This document shows positions 42,842 through 52,574 of a DNA stretch of 64,000 bases, piece after piece. The stretch's first letter is position 1. Each line of letters opens with the position of its first letter. A program made the position numbers and the translations under genes. The notes under the pieces were generated by a model. The model made no database searches. It was not told the origin of the DNA and saw only the letters and a program-made list of their open reading frames with translations. The DNA comes from Rouxiella aceris (GTDB lineage: Bacteria > Pseudomonadota > Gammaproteobacteria > Enterobacterales > Enterobacteriaceae): positions 1 through 64,000 of the forward strand of contig NZ_JAADJU010000005.1 in assembly GCF_012933545.1 (NCBI RefSeq). Reading direction: 5' to 3'.

Positions 42842-45121
42842 TTAAATCTTGCAGGCACCGCTTTCGCAGTCGTCGACTTCTGCCTTCATATCTTCCTGAA
42901 CATCGTCCGCACCGTCGCGGGTGTTCTGATAATACAGCGTTTTTACACCGTACTTATAGGCGGTAAGCAGATCTTTGAGCAACTGTTTCATCGGCACTTT
43001 GCTATTGGCAAAACGTGACGGATCATAGTTAGTGTTGGAAGAGATCGCCTGATCGACAAATTTCTGCATCACACCCACCAGGTGCAGGTAGCCATCATTG
43101 TTTGGCATTTCCCACAGCAGTTCGTACTTATCTTTCAGACGTTCGTACTCCGGCACTACCTGACGCAGAATGCCGTCTTTCGAGGCCTTGATACTGACGT
43201 GACCGCGCGGTGGCTCAATGCCGTTGGTGGCGTTGGAAATCTGCGAAGAGGTTTCTGACGGCATTAGGGCTGACAGCGTGGAGTTACGCAGACCAAATTC
43301 CTGGATACTGCTGCGCAGCGTTTCCCAATCATAGTGCAGTGGTTCATCGCACAGCGAATCAAGTTCCTTTTTATAGGTATCGATCGGCAAAATGCCCTGC
43401 GAATAAGTGGTTTCTTTAAACCATGGGCAGGCACCCTGTTCGCGCGCCAGTTCATTGGAGGCTTTCAACAGATAATATTGAATAGCTTCAAAAGTACGGT
43501 GGGTCAGGTTATTGGCACTGCCGTCACTGTAACGCACGCCGTTCTTCGCCAGATAATAGGCATAGTTGATAACACCAATGCCCAGGGTGCGACGTCCCAT
43601 GGCACCGCGTTTGGCAGCGAGGATCGGGTAGTCCTGATAATCGAGCAGGGCGTCCAGGGCGCGCACGGCCAGGGTCGCCAGCTCTTGCAGATCGTCAAGG
43701 CTGTCGATGGCACCGAGGTTAAAGGCCGACAGTGTACAAAGCGCGATCTCGCCTTCTTCATCGTTAACGTCGTTCAGCGGCTTGGTTGGCAGGGCAATTT
43801 CCAGACACAGGTTGGACTGACGCACCGGAGCAATAGCCGGATCAAACGGGCTATGGGTGTTGCAGTGGTCAACGTGCTGAATATAGATACGCCCCGTCGA
43901 CGCGCGCTCCTGCATCATCAGCGAGAACAGCTCAACCGCTTTGACTTTCTGTTTGCGAATATTGTCATCTTGCTCGTATTGCTCATACAGACGTTCAAAC
44001 TCGTCCTGATCGGCAAAGAAGGCGTCGTACAGGCCAGGGACATCCGACGGGCTGAACAGTGTGATATCGCCGCCTTTGACCAGACGCTGGTACATCAGCT
44101 TGTTGATCTGCACGCCATAGTCCATATGACGTACGCGGTTGCCTTCCACGCCGCGGTTGTTTTTCAATACCAGCAGGCTTTCGACTTCCAGATGCCACAT
44201 CGGGTAGAACAACGTCGCTGCGCCGCCGCGTACGCCACCCTGCGAACAGGATTTGACCGCGGTCTGGAAATGCTTGTAGAACGGAATGCAGCCGGTATGG
44301 AAGGCTTCACCGCCGCGAATTGGGCTACCCAGCGCACGGATGCGACCGGCATTGATACCAATCCCGGCACGCTGCGAAACGTATTTGACAATGGCGCTGG
44401 AGGTAGCGTTAATCGAATCCAGACTGTCGCCACATTCGATCAGTACGCAAGAGCTGAACTGACGGGTCGGGGTGCGGACACCGGACATAATGGGCGTCGG
44501 CAGCGAAATTTTAAAGGTCGAGACGGCGTCATAGAAACGCTTGATGTAATCGAGGCGCGTTTCGCGGCTGTAGCCGGAGAACAGGCAGGCCGCCACCAGA
44601 ATGTACAGGAACTGGGCACTTTCATAGATTTGGCCGCTGACGCGGTTCTGCACCAGGTACTTGCCTTCCAGCTGCTTGACCGCCGCGTAGGAGAAGTTCA
44701 TATCACGCCAGTGATCGATAAAACTGTCCATCTGCTCGAACTCTTCACGGGTGTAGTCTTCCAGCAGATGTTTGTCATATTTGCCCAGCTCGACCATTTT
44801 ACTGACCTGGTCAAACAGCTTCGGCGGCTCGAACTGGCCGTAAGCTTTTTTACGCAGATGGAAGATAGCCAGGCGCGCGGCGAGGTATTGATAATCCGGG
44901 GCGTCTTTGGAGATTAGATCGGCGGCAGCTTTAATAATGGTTTCATGGATATCAGCGGTTTTGATCCCATCATAAAACTGGATATGGGAGCGCAATTCTA
45001 CTTGGGAAACTGATACGTTTTGAAGACCTTCCGCTGCCCAGTCGATGACTCGGTGAATTTTATCAAGATTGATGCGTTCTTTACGGCCATCACGTTTAGT
45101 AACAAGCAGACTCTGATTCAT
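42842..45121 (-). CDS. nrdA: Class Ia ribonucleotide reductase alpha subunit
   Basis: Catalytic subunit that reduces ribonucleoside diphosphates. The 759-aa product (E. coli 761) begins with an ATP-cone (about 1-95). Active-site residues lie in SSCVLIECGDS, NLCLEIALPTKP (thiyl Cys and the Asn/Glu pair) and IALCTLSAFNLG. The redox-shuttle cysteines are in the last residues, DDCESGACKI. Upstream are two NrdR boxes and a DnaA box. Confidence 0.98.
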   Translation of the reverse strand: MNQSLLVTKRDGRKERINLDKIHRVIDWAAEGLQNVSVSQVELRSHIQFYDGIKTADIHETIIKAAADLISKDAPDYQYLAARLAIFHLRKKAYGQFEPPKLFDQVSKMVELGKYDKHLLEDYTREEFEQMDSFIDHWRDMNFSYAAVKQLEGKYLVQNRVSGQIYESAQFLYILVAACLFSGYSRETRLDYIKRFYDAVSTFKISLPTPIMSGVRTPTRQFSSCVLIECGDSLDSINATSSAIVKYVSQRAGIGINAGRIRALGSPIRGGEAFHTGCIPFYKHFQTAVKSCSQGGVRGGAATLFYPMWHLEVESLLVLKNNRGVEGNRVRHMDYGVQINKLMYQRLVKGGDITLFSPSDVPGLYDAFFADQDEFERLYEQYEQDDNIRKQKVKAVELFSLMMQERASTGRIYIQHVDHCNTHSPFDPAIAPVRQSNLCLEIALPTKPLNDVNDEEGEIALCTLSAFNLGAIDSLDDLQELATLAVRALDALLDYQDYPILAAKRGAMGRRTLGIGVINYAYYLAKNGVRYSDGSANNLTHRTFEAIQYYLLKASNELAREQGACPWFKETTYSQGILPIDTYKKELDSLCDEPLHYDWETLRSSIQEFGLRNSTLSALMPSETSSQISNATNGIEPPRGHVSIKASKDGILRQVVPEYERLKDKYELLWEMPNNDGYLHLVGVMQKFVDQAISSNTNYDPSRFANSKVPMKQLLKDLLTAYKYGVKTLYYQNTRDGADDVQEDMKAEVDDCESGACKI

Positions 45122-45218
45122 ACGGGGTTATGCCTTAAAAGTTTATAAACAGACAAACGACAACACCATGTCATGCATAAAGCGCACTGACAAAGTGTAG
45201 TGTCTGGTTAGGATATAA

Positions 45219-45266
45219 ACACAATATATTGTGGGTTTGTGATTTCTTAGTGACAAGATAGTGTTG
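45219..45266 (-). promoter_or_regulatory. Tandem NrdR boxes upstream of nrdA
   Basis: ACACAATATATTGTGG (45219-45234) fits the NrdR box closely. A weaker second box, TGACAAGATAGTGTTG, lies at 45251-45266, 32 bp start to start, which is the usual three-helical-turn spacing. They lie 98-145 bp upstream of the nrdA start codon. NrdR represses ribonucleotide reductase genes when dATP/ATP is bound. Confidence 0.85.
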
Positions 45267-45303
45267 CCGCGCCGGATTTGCAAGGGATGAAAACGGCCGC
45301 TTT

Positions 45304-45312
45304 TGTGGATAA
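45304..45312 (-). promoter_or_regulatory. DnaA box upstream of nrdA
   Basis: TGTGGATAA on the plus strand is the complement of TTATCCACA, the strongest DnaA box. It lies about 185 bp before nrdA. DnaA control of nrdAB is known in E. coli. Confidence 0.65.
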
Positions 45313-45592
45313 GTTGGGGAGAAAATGGTTTCCTGCGCCTACAGTGCCCATGGTGACAGGCTGTCAATATCTGCGATACGATTTTCTTATTTTTTAGAAA
45401 AAATGATCGACTGCCGTTTTATTAAACGTTAGAGAAAATCGCTATATTGATCTGGATTACTATTCTAAAAAAATAGCCTTTGGCTGCGGACGGCAGCAAG
45501 GCATTAAAAACCCGGTTGTTATACCTCGTTTCGGCCAGCGATCTCGTTATCTTCACTGGCCGAAGCGCTAACAGGGGAGATTCGGCAGTGAG

Positions 45593-46351
45593 TTACTGAC
45601 CGTCGCTATCCTGTGATTGGGTGTGCAGCATATAGTTAACATCGACATTGGCTGCCAGCTTAAAGCGATCGGCCAGTGGATTGTAGTGCAGGCCAATAAT
45701 ATGGCGTTCCACCAGGCTGGTTCCTTCGAGCCAGGAGATCAGTTCGGCAGGCTTGATAAACTTTTTGATATCATGTGTCCCCTTGGGTACCATTTTTAAT
45801 ACATATTCTGCGCCAAACACCGCCATCAGCCAGGCTTTGTTATTGCGGTTGATGGTGGAGAAGAACACATGACCCCCCGGTTTCACCAGGCGCGCACAGG
45901 CGGCAACCACCGACGCAGGGTCCGGCACATGTTCAAGCATCTCCATGCAGGTCACCACGTCATATTGTTGCGGGTGAGCTTCGGCGTGGGCTTCCACGGT
46001 TTCCTGCACATAGTTGACCTTGACGCCACTTTCCAGCGCATGCAGTCGCGCCACTTCAAGAGGCTCGGTACCCATATCCAGACCGGTAACGGTGGCGCCG
46101 GCCACAGCCATACTTTCACTGAGAATACCGCCACCGCAGCCGACATCCAGGACATTTTTGTCAAACAGTCCGTCGGCGCGCTCGAGAATATAGTTCAGAC
46201 GCAGCGGGTTGATACGGTGCAGCGGTTTGAACTCCCCTTCAAGATCCCACCAGCGTGAGGCCACGGCCTCAAACTTGGCGATTTCACTGTGATCTACGTT
46301 TTGCGATTCTTGATGAGCAGTGGTGGTGTGACGAGTCGATGTGGTTGTCAT
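45593..46351 (-). CDS. ubiG: Ubiquinone O-methyltransferase UbiG
   Basis: SAM-dependent methyltransferase that carries out both O-methylations in ubiquinone synthesis. The 252-aa product has motif [36 protein letters not shown] near the N-terminus and [11 protein letters not shown]. The start at 46351 (MTTTSTRH) is preferred, because AAGGAG lies between it and an in-frame ATG 14 codons upstream. Its N-terminus is about 12 residues longer than in E. coli. Confidence 0.96.
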   Translation of the reverse strand: MTTTSTRHTTTAHQESQNVDHSEIAKFEAVASRWWDLEGEFKPLHRINPLRLNYILERADGLFDKNVLDVGCGGGILSESMAVAGATVTGLDMGTEPLEVARLHALESGVKVNYVQETVEAHAEAHPQQYDVVTCMEMLEHVPDPASVVAACARLVKPGGHVFFSTINRNNKAWLMAVFGAEYVLKMVPKGTHDIKKFIKPAELISWLEGTSLVERHIIGLHYNPLADRFKLAANVDVNYMLHTQSQDSDGQ

Positions 46352-46566
46352 GGGGCTGATAAACTCCTTATACCTGATGAAAGGATTATACATATTCTCT
46401 GCGCGGAGAGTCAGCTTTGTCTTTTGGCTGATATTTAGACAACCGCTGGCTGACGATTGCGCAAGTTGCGCAACGGATTGAAACAGGCCGCATAATAGTA
46501 AACATAGTGGTGCGGTTGTTTCCCACGAATCCCCGCTATGTGGTATAGTTTTACACCTTTGCCTAT

Positions 46567-46602
46567 CTAGACTGTGACCTGCTACTGCGGGATACGGTCT
46601 AG
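46567..46602 (+). other. Stem-loop in the gyrA leader
   Basis: CTAGACTGT (46567-46575) pairs with ACGGTCTAG (46594-46602) with one G-U pair, and an inner CCTGC/GCGGG stem closes a TACT loop. It lies 40 bp before the gyrA ATG and downstream of a possible -10 (TATAGT, 46544-46549), so it is probably transcribed. Confidence 0.5.
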
Positions 46603-46641
46603 GCAGCGGCCATGAATAATCAGTAGAGGGATAGCAGCTCC

Positions 46642-49290
46642 ATGAGCGACCTTGCCAGAGAAATCACACCGATAAACATCGAAGAAGAGCTGAAAAACTC
46701 TTATTTGGATTACGCCATGTCCGTTATTGTCGGACGTGCGCTGCCAGATGTGCGCGATGGTTTAAAACCGGTGCACCGCCGCGTACTTTACGCAATGAAC
46801 GTTCTGGGTAATGACTGGAACAAAGCCTACAAGAAATCGGCCCGTGTGGTCGGTGACGTTATCGGTAAATATCACCCACACGGTGATACCGCTGTTTATG
46901 ACACTATCGTTCGTATGGCGCAGCCTTTTTCCCTGCGCTACATGTTGGTGGACGGCCAGGGTAACTTCGGTTCCGTCGACGGCGACTCCGCGGCAGCCAT
47001 GCGTTATACCGAAATTCGCATGTCAAAAATTGCCCACGAACTGTTGGCCGACCTGGAAAAAGATACCGTCGACTTTGTGCCGAACTACGATGGCACCGAA
47101 CAGATCCCTGCGGTTATGCCAACCCGTATTCCCAACCTGTTGGTGAATGGGTCTTCCGGTATTGCCGTCGGTATGGCGACCAATATTCCGCCACATAACC
47201 TCACCGAGGTTATCAACGGTTGTCTGGCGTATATCGAAGACGAAGACATCAGCATTGAAGGGCTGATGGAACACATTCCGGGGCCTGACTTCCCGACTGC
47301 CGCTATTATCAATGGCCGTCGCGGTATTGAAGAAGCTTATCGCACCGGTCGCGGCAAAATCCTTATCCGTGCCCGTGCCGAAGTAGAAGCCGATGCCAAA
47401 ACGGGTCGCGAAACCATTATTGTTCACGAGATCCCGTATCAGGTGAACAAGGCGCGGTTGATTGAAAAAATCGCCGAGCTGGTGAAAGAAAAACGTCTTG
47501 AAGGCATCAGCGCACTGCGTGATGAATCCGATAAAGACGGTATGCGTATCGTGATTGAAATCAAACGCGATGCGGTTGGCGAAGTGGTGCTCAATAACCT
47601 TTACTCGCTGACTCAACTGCAGACCTCTTTTGGTATCAATATGGTGGCCCTGCATCGCGGGCAGCCAAAAATTCTCGGTCTGAAAGAGATCCTGTCGGCC
47701 TTTGTTCGTCACCGCCGCGAAGTGGTGACCCGCCGTACCATTTTCGAACTGCGCAAAGCCCGTGACCGTGCCCATATCCTGGAAGCCCTGGCCATAGCCC
47801 TGGCCAATATCGATCCGATTATCGAACTGATCCGTGCGGCATCCACGCCGGCAGAAGCGAAAGCCGGCCTGATTGCCCGTTCATGGGATCTGGGTAATGT
47901 TTCAGCGATGCTGGCCAGCGCCGGCGATGATGCTGCACGTCCGGAATGGCTGGAAAAACAGTTTGGTATTCACGACGGCCAGTACTTTTTGACCGAACAG
48001 CAGGCACAGGCAATTCTGGATCTGCGTTTGCAAAAACTGACCGGCCTTGAGCATGAAAAACTGCTGGAAGAGTATAAAGAACTGCTGACGCAAATTGCTG
48101 AACTGTTGTTTATTCTCGAAAACCCACATCGTCTGATGGAAGTTATTCGTGAAGAACTCGAAGCGATCCGCGATCAGTATAACGATCCGCGTCGTACCGA
48201 AATCACCGCCAATACTTCTGATATCAATATCGAAGATTTGATTAATCAGGAAGATGTTGTGGTGACCTTGTCGCATCAGGGCTACGTCAAGTACCAGCCG
48301 CTGACCGACTATGAAGCCCAGCGTCGTGGTGGTAAAGGCAAGTCGGCAGCGCGCATTAAAGAAGAAGACTTTATTGACCGTCTGCTGGTGGCCAATACCC
48401 ATGACACCATCCTGATGTTCTCAAGCCGCGGCCGCTTGTACTGGATGAAGGTCTATCAGTTGCCAGAAGCCAGTCGTGGTGCTCGCGGGCGTCCGATTGT
48501 CAATCTGCTGCCGCTGGAGCCGAACGAACGTATCACCGCCATTCTGCCGGTGCGCGAATACGAAGAAGGTCGCCATGTGTTTATGGCCACGGCCAGCGGT
48601 ACGGTGAAGAAAACCGCGCTGACCGATTTCAGTCGTCCGCGCAGTGCCGGTATTATCGCCATTAACCTCAACGAGGGTGATGAGCTGATTGGCGTCGATC
48701 TGACCGACGGTAATGATGAAGTTATGCTGTTCTCTGCGGCCGGTAAAGTGGTGCGCTTTGGTGAGCAAGCGGTGCGTTCTATGGGCCGTACTGCTACCGG
48801 TGTACGCGGTATCCGTCTGGGTGAAAGCGATCGTGTTGTCTCGCTGATTATTCCACGTGGCGAAGGCTGTATTCTGACGGTTACCGAGAACGGCTTTGGT
48901 AAACGTACCGAGTCCAGCGAGTACCCAACCAAATCCCGTGCGACGCAAGGCGTGATCTCCATTAAGGTCAGCGAGCGTAATGGTCCGGTTGTTGGTGCTA
49001 TCCAGGTGGATAATGCCGACCAGATCATGATGATCACCGATGCCGGTACCCTGGTACGTACACGTGTTTCTGAAGTCAGTACCGTTGGCCGTAACACCCA
49101 GGGTGTGACGCTGATCCGTACTGCCGACAATGAGCACGTCGTCGGCCTGCAACGCGTAGCGGAACCGGTTGAAGATGAAGAGCTTGATGGTGTGGCCACC
49201 GTTGAAGGTGAACTGGAAGCCGCACAAGAGAGCGAAGCACCTGAAGATATCGATGCTGAAGACGAAGAACAACCGGGCGAAGACGAATAA
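46642..49290 (+). CDS. gyrA: DNA gyrase subunit A
   Basis: Breakage-reunion subunit of gyrase, which introduces negative supercoils. The 882-aa product has the active-site Tyr in [10 protein letters not shown] (Tyr122), the winged-helix region around [10 protein letters not shown] (79-88), the GyrA box QRRGGKG starting the C-terminal pinwheel (about 560) and an acidic tail ([10 protein letters not shown]). Residue 83 is Thr where E. coli has Ser, while Asp87 is kept. It is followed by a short copy of the terminator-associated repeat and a terminator. Confidence 0.98.
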   Translation: MSDLAREITPINIEEELKNSYLDYAMSVIVGRALPDVRDGLKPVHRRVLYAMNVLGNDWNKAYKKSARVVGDVIGKYHPHGDTAVYDTIVRMAQPFSLRYMLVDGQGNFGSVDGDSAAAMRYTEIRMSKIAHELLADLEKDTVDFVPNYDGTEQIPAVMPTRIPNLLVNGSSGIAVGMATNIPPHNLTEVINGCLAYIEDEDISIEGLMEHIPGPDFPTAAIINGRRGIEEAYRTGRGKILIRARAEVEADAKTGRETIIVHEIPYQVNKARLIEKIAELVKEKRLEGISALRDESDKDGMRIVIEIKRDAVGEVVLNNLYSLTQLQTSFGINMVALHRGQPKILGLKEILSAFVRHRREVVTRRTIFELRKARDRAHILEALAIALANIDPIIELIRAASTPAEAKAGLIARSWDLGNVSAMLASAGDDAARPEWLEKQFGIHDGQYFLTEQQAQAILDLRLQKLTGLEHEKLLEEYKELLTQIAELLFILENPHRLMEVIREELEAIRDQYNDPRRTEITANTSDINIEDLINQEDVVVTLSHQGYVKYQPLTDYEAQRRGGKGKSAARIKEEDFIDRLLVANTHDTILMFSSRGRLYWMKVYQLPEASRGARGRPIVNLLPLEPNERITAILPVREYEEGRHVFMATASGTVKKTALTDFSRPRSAGIIAINLNEGDELIGVDLTDGNDEVMLFSAAGKVVRFGEQAVRSMGRTATGVRGIRLGESDRVVSLIIPRGEGCILTVTENGFGKRTESSEYPTKSRATQGVISIKVSERNGPVVGAIQVDNADQIMMITDAGTLVRTRVSEVSTVGRNTQGVTLIRTADNEHVVGLQRVAEPVEDEELDGVATVEGELEAAQESEAPEDIDAEDEEQPGEDE

Positions 49291-49300
49291 GTCCTTTGCC

Positions 49301-49354
49301 GGATGATGGCAAAGTCGTCTTGATCCTCTAAAATGGGCTTTGTCAGCAGTTTGC
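49301..49354 (+). repeat. Terminator-associated repeat, short copy (gyrA 3' UTR)
   Basis: It contains CAAAGTCGTCTTGAT (49310-49324), identical to the left end of the copy downstream of rcsB, and CTTTGTCAGCAGT (49338-49350), identical to the right end of the copy downstream of ompC, in the right order and orientation. Only about 13 bp remain between them instead of about 95, so this is an internally deleted member. It ends one to two bases before the gyrA terminator hairpin. Confidence 0.75.
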
Positions 49355-49390
49355 GGGCATAACGTGGCAACATGTTATGCCCTTTTCTTT
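49355..49390 (+). terminator. Rho-independent terminator of gyrA
   Basis: GGGCATAAC (49355-49363) and GTTATGCCC (49374-49382) form a perfect 9-bp stem followed by TTTTCTTT. Confidence 0.85.
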
Positions 49391-49488
49391 GCAGAAAAGC
49401 GTGGATAACTGGCTTTTTCTGGCGGGGATCAGTAAGGTAGGACGATCGCCGGTTTCTCGGTTTTTCCCGTCATTGCTATGGTATTCGC

Positions 49489-52353
49489 TTGAAGTATTTA
49501 ACTTCGTTTAGAACAACATTACGCATTTCCCGCTACCTGTTCAGGGTGCTGGCTATTATGCTTTGGTCGCTTGGCGCCTTGCTGACGACTTTCTATGTGC
49601 TGAATATTTTCCATAACAAAGAGTCTGAGATCCGCGAAGAAGACAATCTCAATTACACCCAGGCGCAAAGCTATATAAAAAGCACCTCGGATGTGATGCG
49701 CGATGTGAAGTTTATGGCGGAAAAACGCTTAAACGACTCGATGAATGGTCTGGATATCATCAATGGCATGCTCAGCAGCAAAAATGCCCAGCCAACTTAT
49801 CATCCGTTGTTTACCGAATCAGACTGTTCCCATCTTAGCGACAGTTCGCGTAATTCGCTGATTTCCCTCGGCAATATGATCCACTATTGGAAAGATAACT
49901 TCGCCGATAATTATAATCTCAAGCGCGTATTCTTTATCGGTGGCGAAAGCCTGTGCCTGGTAGATTTTGGCATTATCAGTAATACCTTGCCGATTGAACG
50001 TGAAAACGTCCTTAAATCGCTGCATGACAAAGTGATTAAATATCGCAATGGTAAAAACCAGGATAAAGAGAACAGTTTCTACTGGGTGGCGCCGGGGATT
50101 AATAAAGAGAGCGGCAATCTCTATGTGCTGACCCCGATTTATGTTGGCAATAAACTCGAAGCCTTGATGGGCATCCAGCAAACGCTGCGCATCGAGGACC
50201 TGACCGCTTCGGGTCCTACCCATCCGGGAGTTACGTTGCTTGATGAGGATGAACAGCCGCTACTGAGCTTTGCCGATGGCGATCTTCCTGACAGTTATCC
50301 CGATAGTCAAAGCTATTTTGGTTATATGAATGGCTATAACGACCTGATATATAAAAAATCGCTGCCACCTTCGACGCTGAGTATTGTCTATTCACTGCCG
50401 TTTAAAATGGTGATCGAGCGGTTTAAAGTGCTGGTGCTCAATGCGGTGCTGCTTAACCTGTTTTCAGCGCTATTGTTGTTTGTGCTGGCCTGGGTATTTG
50501 AGCGAAAAATGTTTTTGCCAGCGGAAGAGAATGCCTTCCGTCTGGAGGAGCATGAGCAGTTCAACCATAAAATTGTTGCCTCGGCCCCGGTAGGGATTTC
50601 CATCCTGCGTATTAGCGACGGGGTGAATATCCTGAGCAACGAGCTGGCGCATAATTATATCAATATGCTGACCCATGAAGATCGTCAGCGTATTACGCGC
50701 ATTATTTGCGATCAGCAAACCCGCCTCGTCGATATTATTACCCGCGATAACAACAATATACAGTTAAGCTTTGTCCACTCGCGCTACCGTAACGAAGATG
50801 TGGCCATCTGTGTGCTGATTGATGTCAGCGCGCGGGTGAAAATGGAAGAATCCCTGCAGGAAATGGCCAATGCGGCGGAGCAGGCCAGCCAGTCCAAATC
50901 CATGTTCCTGGCCACCGTTAGCCATGAGCTGCGTACGCCACTGTATGGCATTATTGGCAACCTCGATCTGTTGCAAACCCAGGGGCTGCCGCAGGGGGTA
51001 GAGCGTCTGGTGACGGCGATGAACAATTCGTCGGCGCTGCTTTTAAAAATTATCAGCGATATTCTCGATTTCTCAAAAATCGAATCTGAACAGTTAAAGA
51101 TCGAGCCACAAGAATTCTCCTGTCGTGAAGTGATCACCCATATTGCTGGTAACTATTTGCCGCTGGTGGTGAAAAAACACCTGGGACTGTACTGTTTTAT
51201 TGAACATAACGTACCTGAGGTCTTTATTGGCGACCCGGTCCGCTTGCAACAAGTGCTGTCCAATATCCTCAACAATGCCATTAAATTTACCGATACCGGT
51301 TGTATCGTGCTGCATGCCCGCACCAGCGGCGATTATCTGGAATTTATGGTTCGCGATACTGGCGTCGGTATCCCGACGCGCGAAATTACCCGCCTTTTTG
51401 ACCCCTTCTTCCAGGTGGGTAGCGGCGTTCAGCACCATTTCCAGGGTACCGGCCTCGGGCTGGCGATTTGCGAAAAACTGATCAACCTGATGGACGGTGA
51501 TATTGCCGTTGATTCCGAGCCGGGTTTGGGCAGCGCCTTTACCGTCAGACTGCCGTTATATGGCGCGATACCCCCTGCGCCGCCACAGCTTTCGCTATGG
51601 CAGGGAAAACGGCTGTGGGTTAATATTCGCAACAACTATCTCGAAAACTATCTGATGCAGTTGCTGCATCATTACGGCGCCGACGTGCAGCGCTGGCAGG
51701 CTGAGGATGACACTCAGGCTGAAGATGTAATGATCACTGATATGCCGTTTATTCATCACGGCGATCTGCATGCGCAAATCGAATTTTCCATCGATCATAT
51801 CGGTCAGCCGCAAGAGACCCGCCCGGGTTACTGGGTGCACAGTACCTCTACGCCGCTGGAGGTCACGCTGCTGCTCAACCGCATTTATCAGCTTAATGAT
51901 CGCAGCCATGACCAGATCAGCAATCTGCTGCCGGAAGTGATCGAATCCCCCGACAATGGAGATATTTCTCTGCTGGTGGTGGACGATCACCCCATCAACC
52001 GACGTCTGTTGGCCGATCAACTGGGTTCGATGGGTTTTCTGGTGGTTACCGCCAACGACGGTCTCGATGCGCTGGAAGCAATAAAAGTCCATCAGATCGA
52101 TATTGTGTTAAGCGACGTCAATATGCCCAAGCTGGACGGCTATGGCCTGACCAAACGGCTGCGTGAGCTGGGTTATCGTCTGCCGGTGATAGGTGTCACG
52201 GCCAATGCACTGGCCGAGCAAAAACAGCTCTGTCTCGAAGCGGGGATGGATAATTGCCTGTCTAAACCGGTCACCCTGGAGCAACTGCGCAAAACCCTCA
52301 GTTATTACAGTCAGCAGGTGCGACGTCAGCGTTTAACTAAACCCATCGACTAA
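49489..52353 (+). CDS. rcsC: Rcs phosphorelay hybrid sensor kinase RcsC
   Basis: Inner-membrane hybrid histidine kinase that starts the Rcs envelope-stress phosphorelay (RcsC to RcsD to RcsB). The 954-aa product has two membrane helices (about 20-42 and 315-337) around a periplasmic domain and a PAS-like/linker region. The kinase core has His479 in ATVSHELRTPLYG, followed by the ATP-binding domain (DTGVGI, GTGLGLAI), and a C-terminal receiver has the phospho-acceptor Asp876 in LSDVNMPKLDG. The start codon is TTG at 49489, aligning with the E. coli start MKYL. Confidence 0.97.
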   Translation: MKYLTSFRTTLRISRYLFRVLAIMLWSLGALLTTFYVLNIFHNKESEIREEDNLNYTQAQSYIKSTSDVMRDVKFMAEKRLNDSMNGLDIINGMLSSKNAQPTYHPLFTESDCSHLSDSSRNSLISLGNMIHYWKDNFADNYNLKRVFFIGGESLCLVDFGIISNTLPIERENVLKSLHDKVIKYRNGKNQDKENSFYWVAPGINKESGNLYVLTPIYVGNKLEALMGIQQTLRIEDLTASGPTHPGVTLLDEDEQPLLSFADGDLPDSYPDSQSYFGYMNGYNDLIYKKSLPPSTLSIVYSLPFKMVIERFKVLVLNAVLLNLFSALLLFVLAWVFERKMFLPAEENAFRLEEHEQFNHKIVASAPVGISILRISDGVNILSNELAHNYINMLTHEDRQRITRIICDQQTRLVDIITRDNNNIQLSFVHSRYRNEDVAICVLIDVSARVKMEESLQEMANAAEQASQSKSMFLATVSHELRTPLYGIIGNLDLLQTQGLPQGVERLVTAMNNSSALLLKIISDILDFSKIESEQLKIEPQEFSCREVITHIAGNYLPLVVKKHLGLYCFIEHNVPEVFIGDPVRLQQVLSNILNNAIKFTDTGCIVLHARTSGDYLEFMVRDTGVGIPTREITRLFDPFFQVGSGVQHHFQGTGLGLAICEKLINLMDGDIAVDSEPGLGSAFTVRLPLYGAIPPAPPQLSLWQGKRLWVNIRNNYLENYLMQLLHHYGADVQRWQAEDDTQAEDVMITDMPFIHHGDLHAQIEFSIDHIGQPQETRPGYWVHSTSTPLEVTLLLNRIYQLNDRSHDQISNLLPEVIESPDNGDISLLVVDDHPINRRLLADQLGSMGFLVVTANDGLDALEAIKVHQIDIVLSDVNMPKLDGYGLTKRLRELGYRLPVIGVTANALAEQKQLCLEAGMDNCLSKPVTLEQLRKTLSYYSQQVRRQRLTKPID

Positions 52354-52370
52354 AATATTGCCCATTAAAA

Positions 52371-52390
52371 AGGCCAGCTTGCGCTGGCCT
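52371..52390 (-). terminator. rcsB terminator hairpin (functional copy with T tract)
   Basis: AGGCCAGC / GCTGGCCT with a 4-base loop, followed on the minus strand by TTTTT (52366-52370). It ends rcsD-rcsB transcripts and could also end rcsC transcripts, though the plus side lacks a T run. A second copy of the hairpin without a T tract lies at 52522-52541. Confidence 0.88.
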
Positions 52391-52521
52391 CAGACGGCTA
52401 ACAAAGTCCGTTATTAGGGAGAGTGCACCGTTGGGGTCGTAGCGGGCTTGCCCGCCGGAGCGCCCCTGGGTGTGCTATGCCCGGGTATCTCGATCATCAA
52501 GACGACTTTGTCATCAAACTC
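52391..52521 (-). mobile_element. Terminator-associated repeat, full copy (rcsB 3' UTR)
   Basis: A 131-bp element between two direct copies of the rcsB terminator hairpin (52371-52390 and 52522-52541, 19 bases identical). Read on the minus strand it is about 90% identical to the element at 61821-61950. It starts GAGTTTGATGACAAAGTCG and ends GGACTTTGTTAGCCGTCTG; the ends carry a short inverted repeat ACAAAGTC / GACTTTGT. No reading frame is apparent. Confidence 0.85.
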
Positions 52522-52541
52522 AGGCCAGCTTGCGCTGGCCC
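52522..52541 (-). repeat. Second copy of the rcsB terminator hairpin, no T tract
   Basis: Same stem-loop as 52371-52390 apart from one end base. It is followed on the minus strand by TGAGTTTG, the repeat element, instead of a T run, so it should terminate poorly. A small separate hairpin (GCAGAC / GTCTGC, 52550-52564) lies between it and the rcsB stop. Confidence 0.85.
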
Positions 52542-52574
52542 TAAACGATGCAGACAGGGTCTGCGCTGCCTTGA

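Larger units (their letters stand above)
45122..45592 (-). promoter_or_regulatory. nrdA promoter region and ubiG 3' region
   Basis: 471 bp between nrdA (which starts at 45121) and the ubiG stop (45593), both on the minus strand. It holds NrdR boxes and a DnaA box near nrdA and a 9-bp hairpin near ubiG (TTCGGCCAG / CTGGCCGAA, 45530-45538 and 45556-45564, 17-base loop) that may end ubiG transcripts. No gene is seen. Confidence 0.7.

Noticed and set aside
43334..44917. 527-codon plus-strand frame opposite nrdA
   Set aside because: Shadow frame of a highly conserved gene; the nrdA frame explains the conservation.
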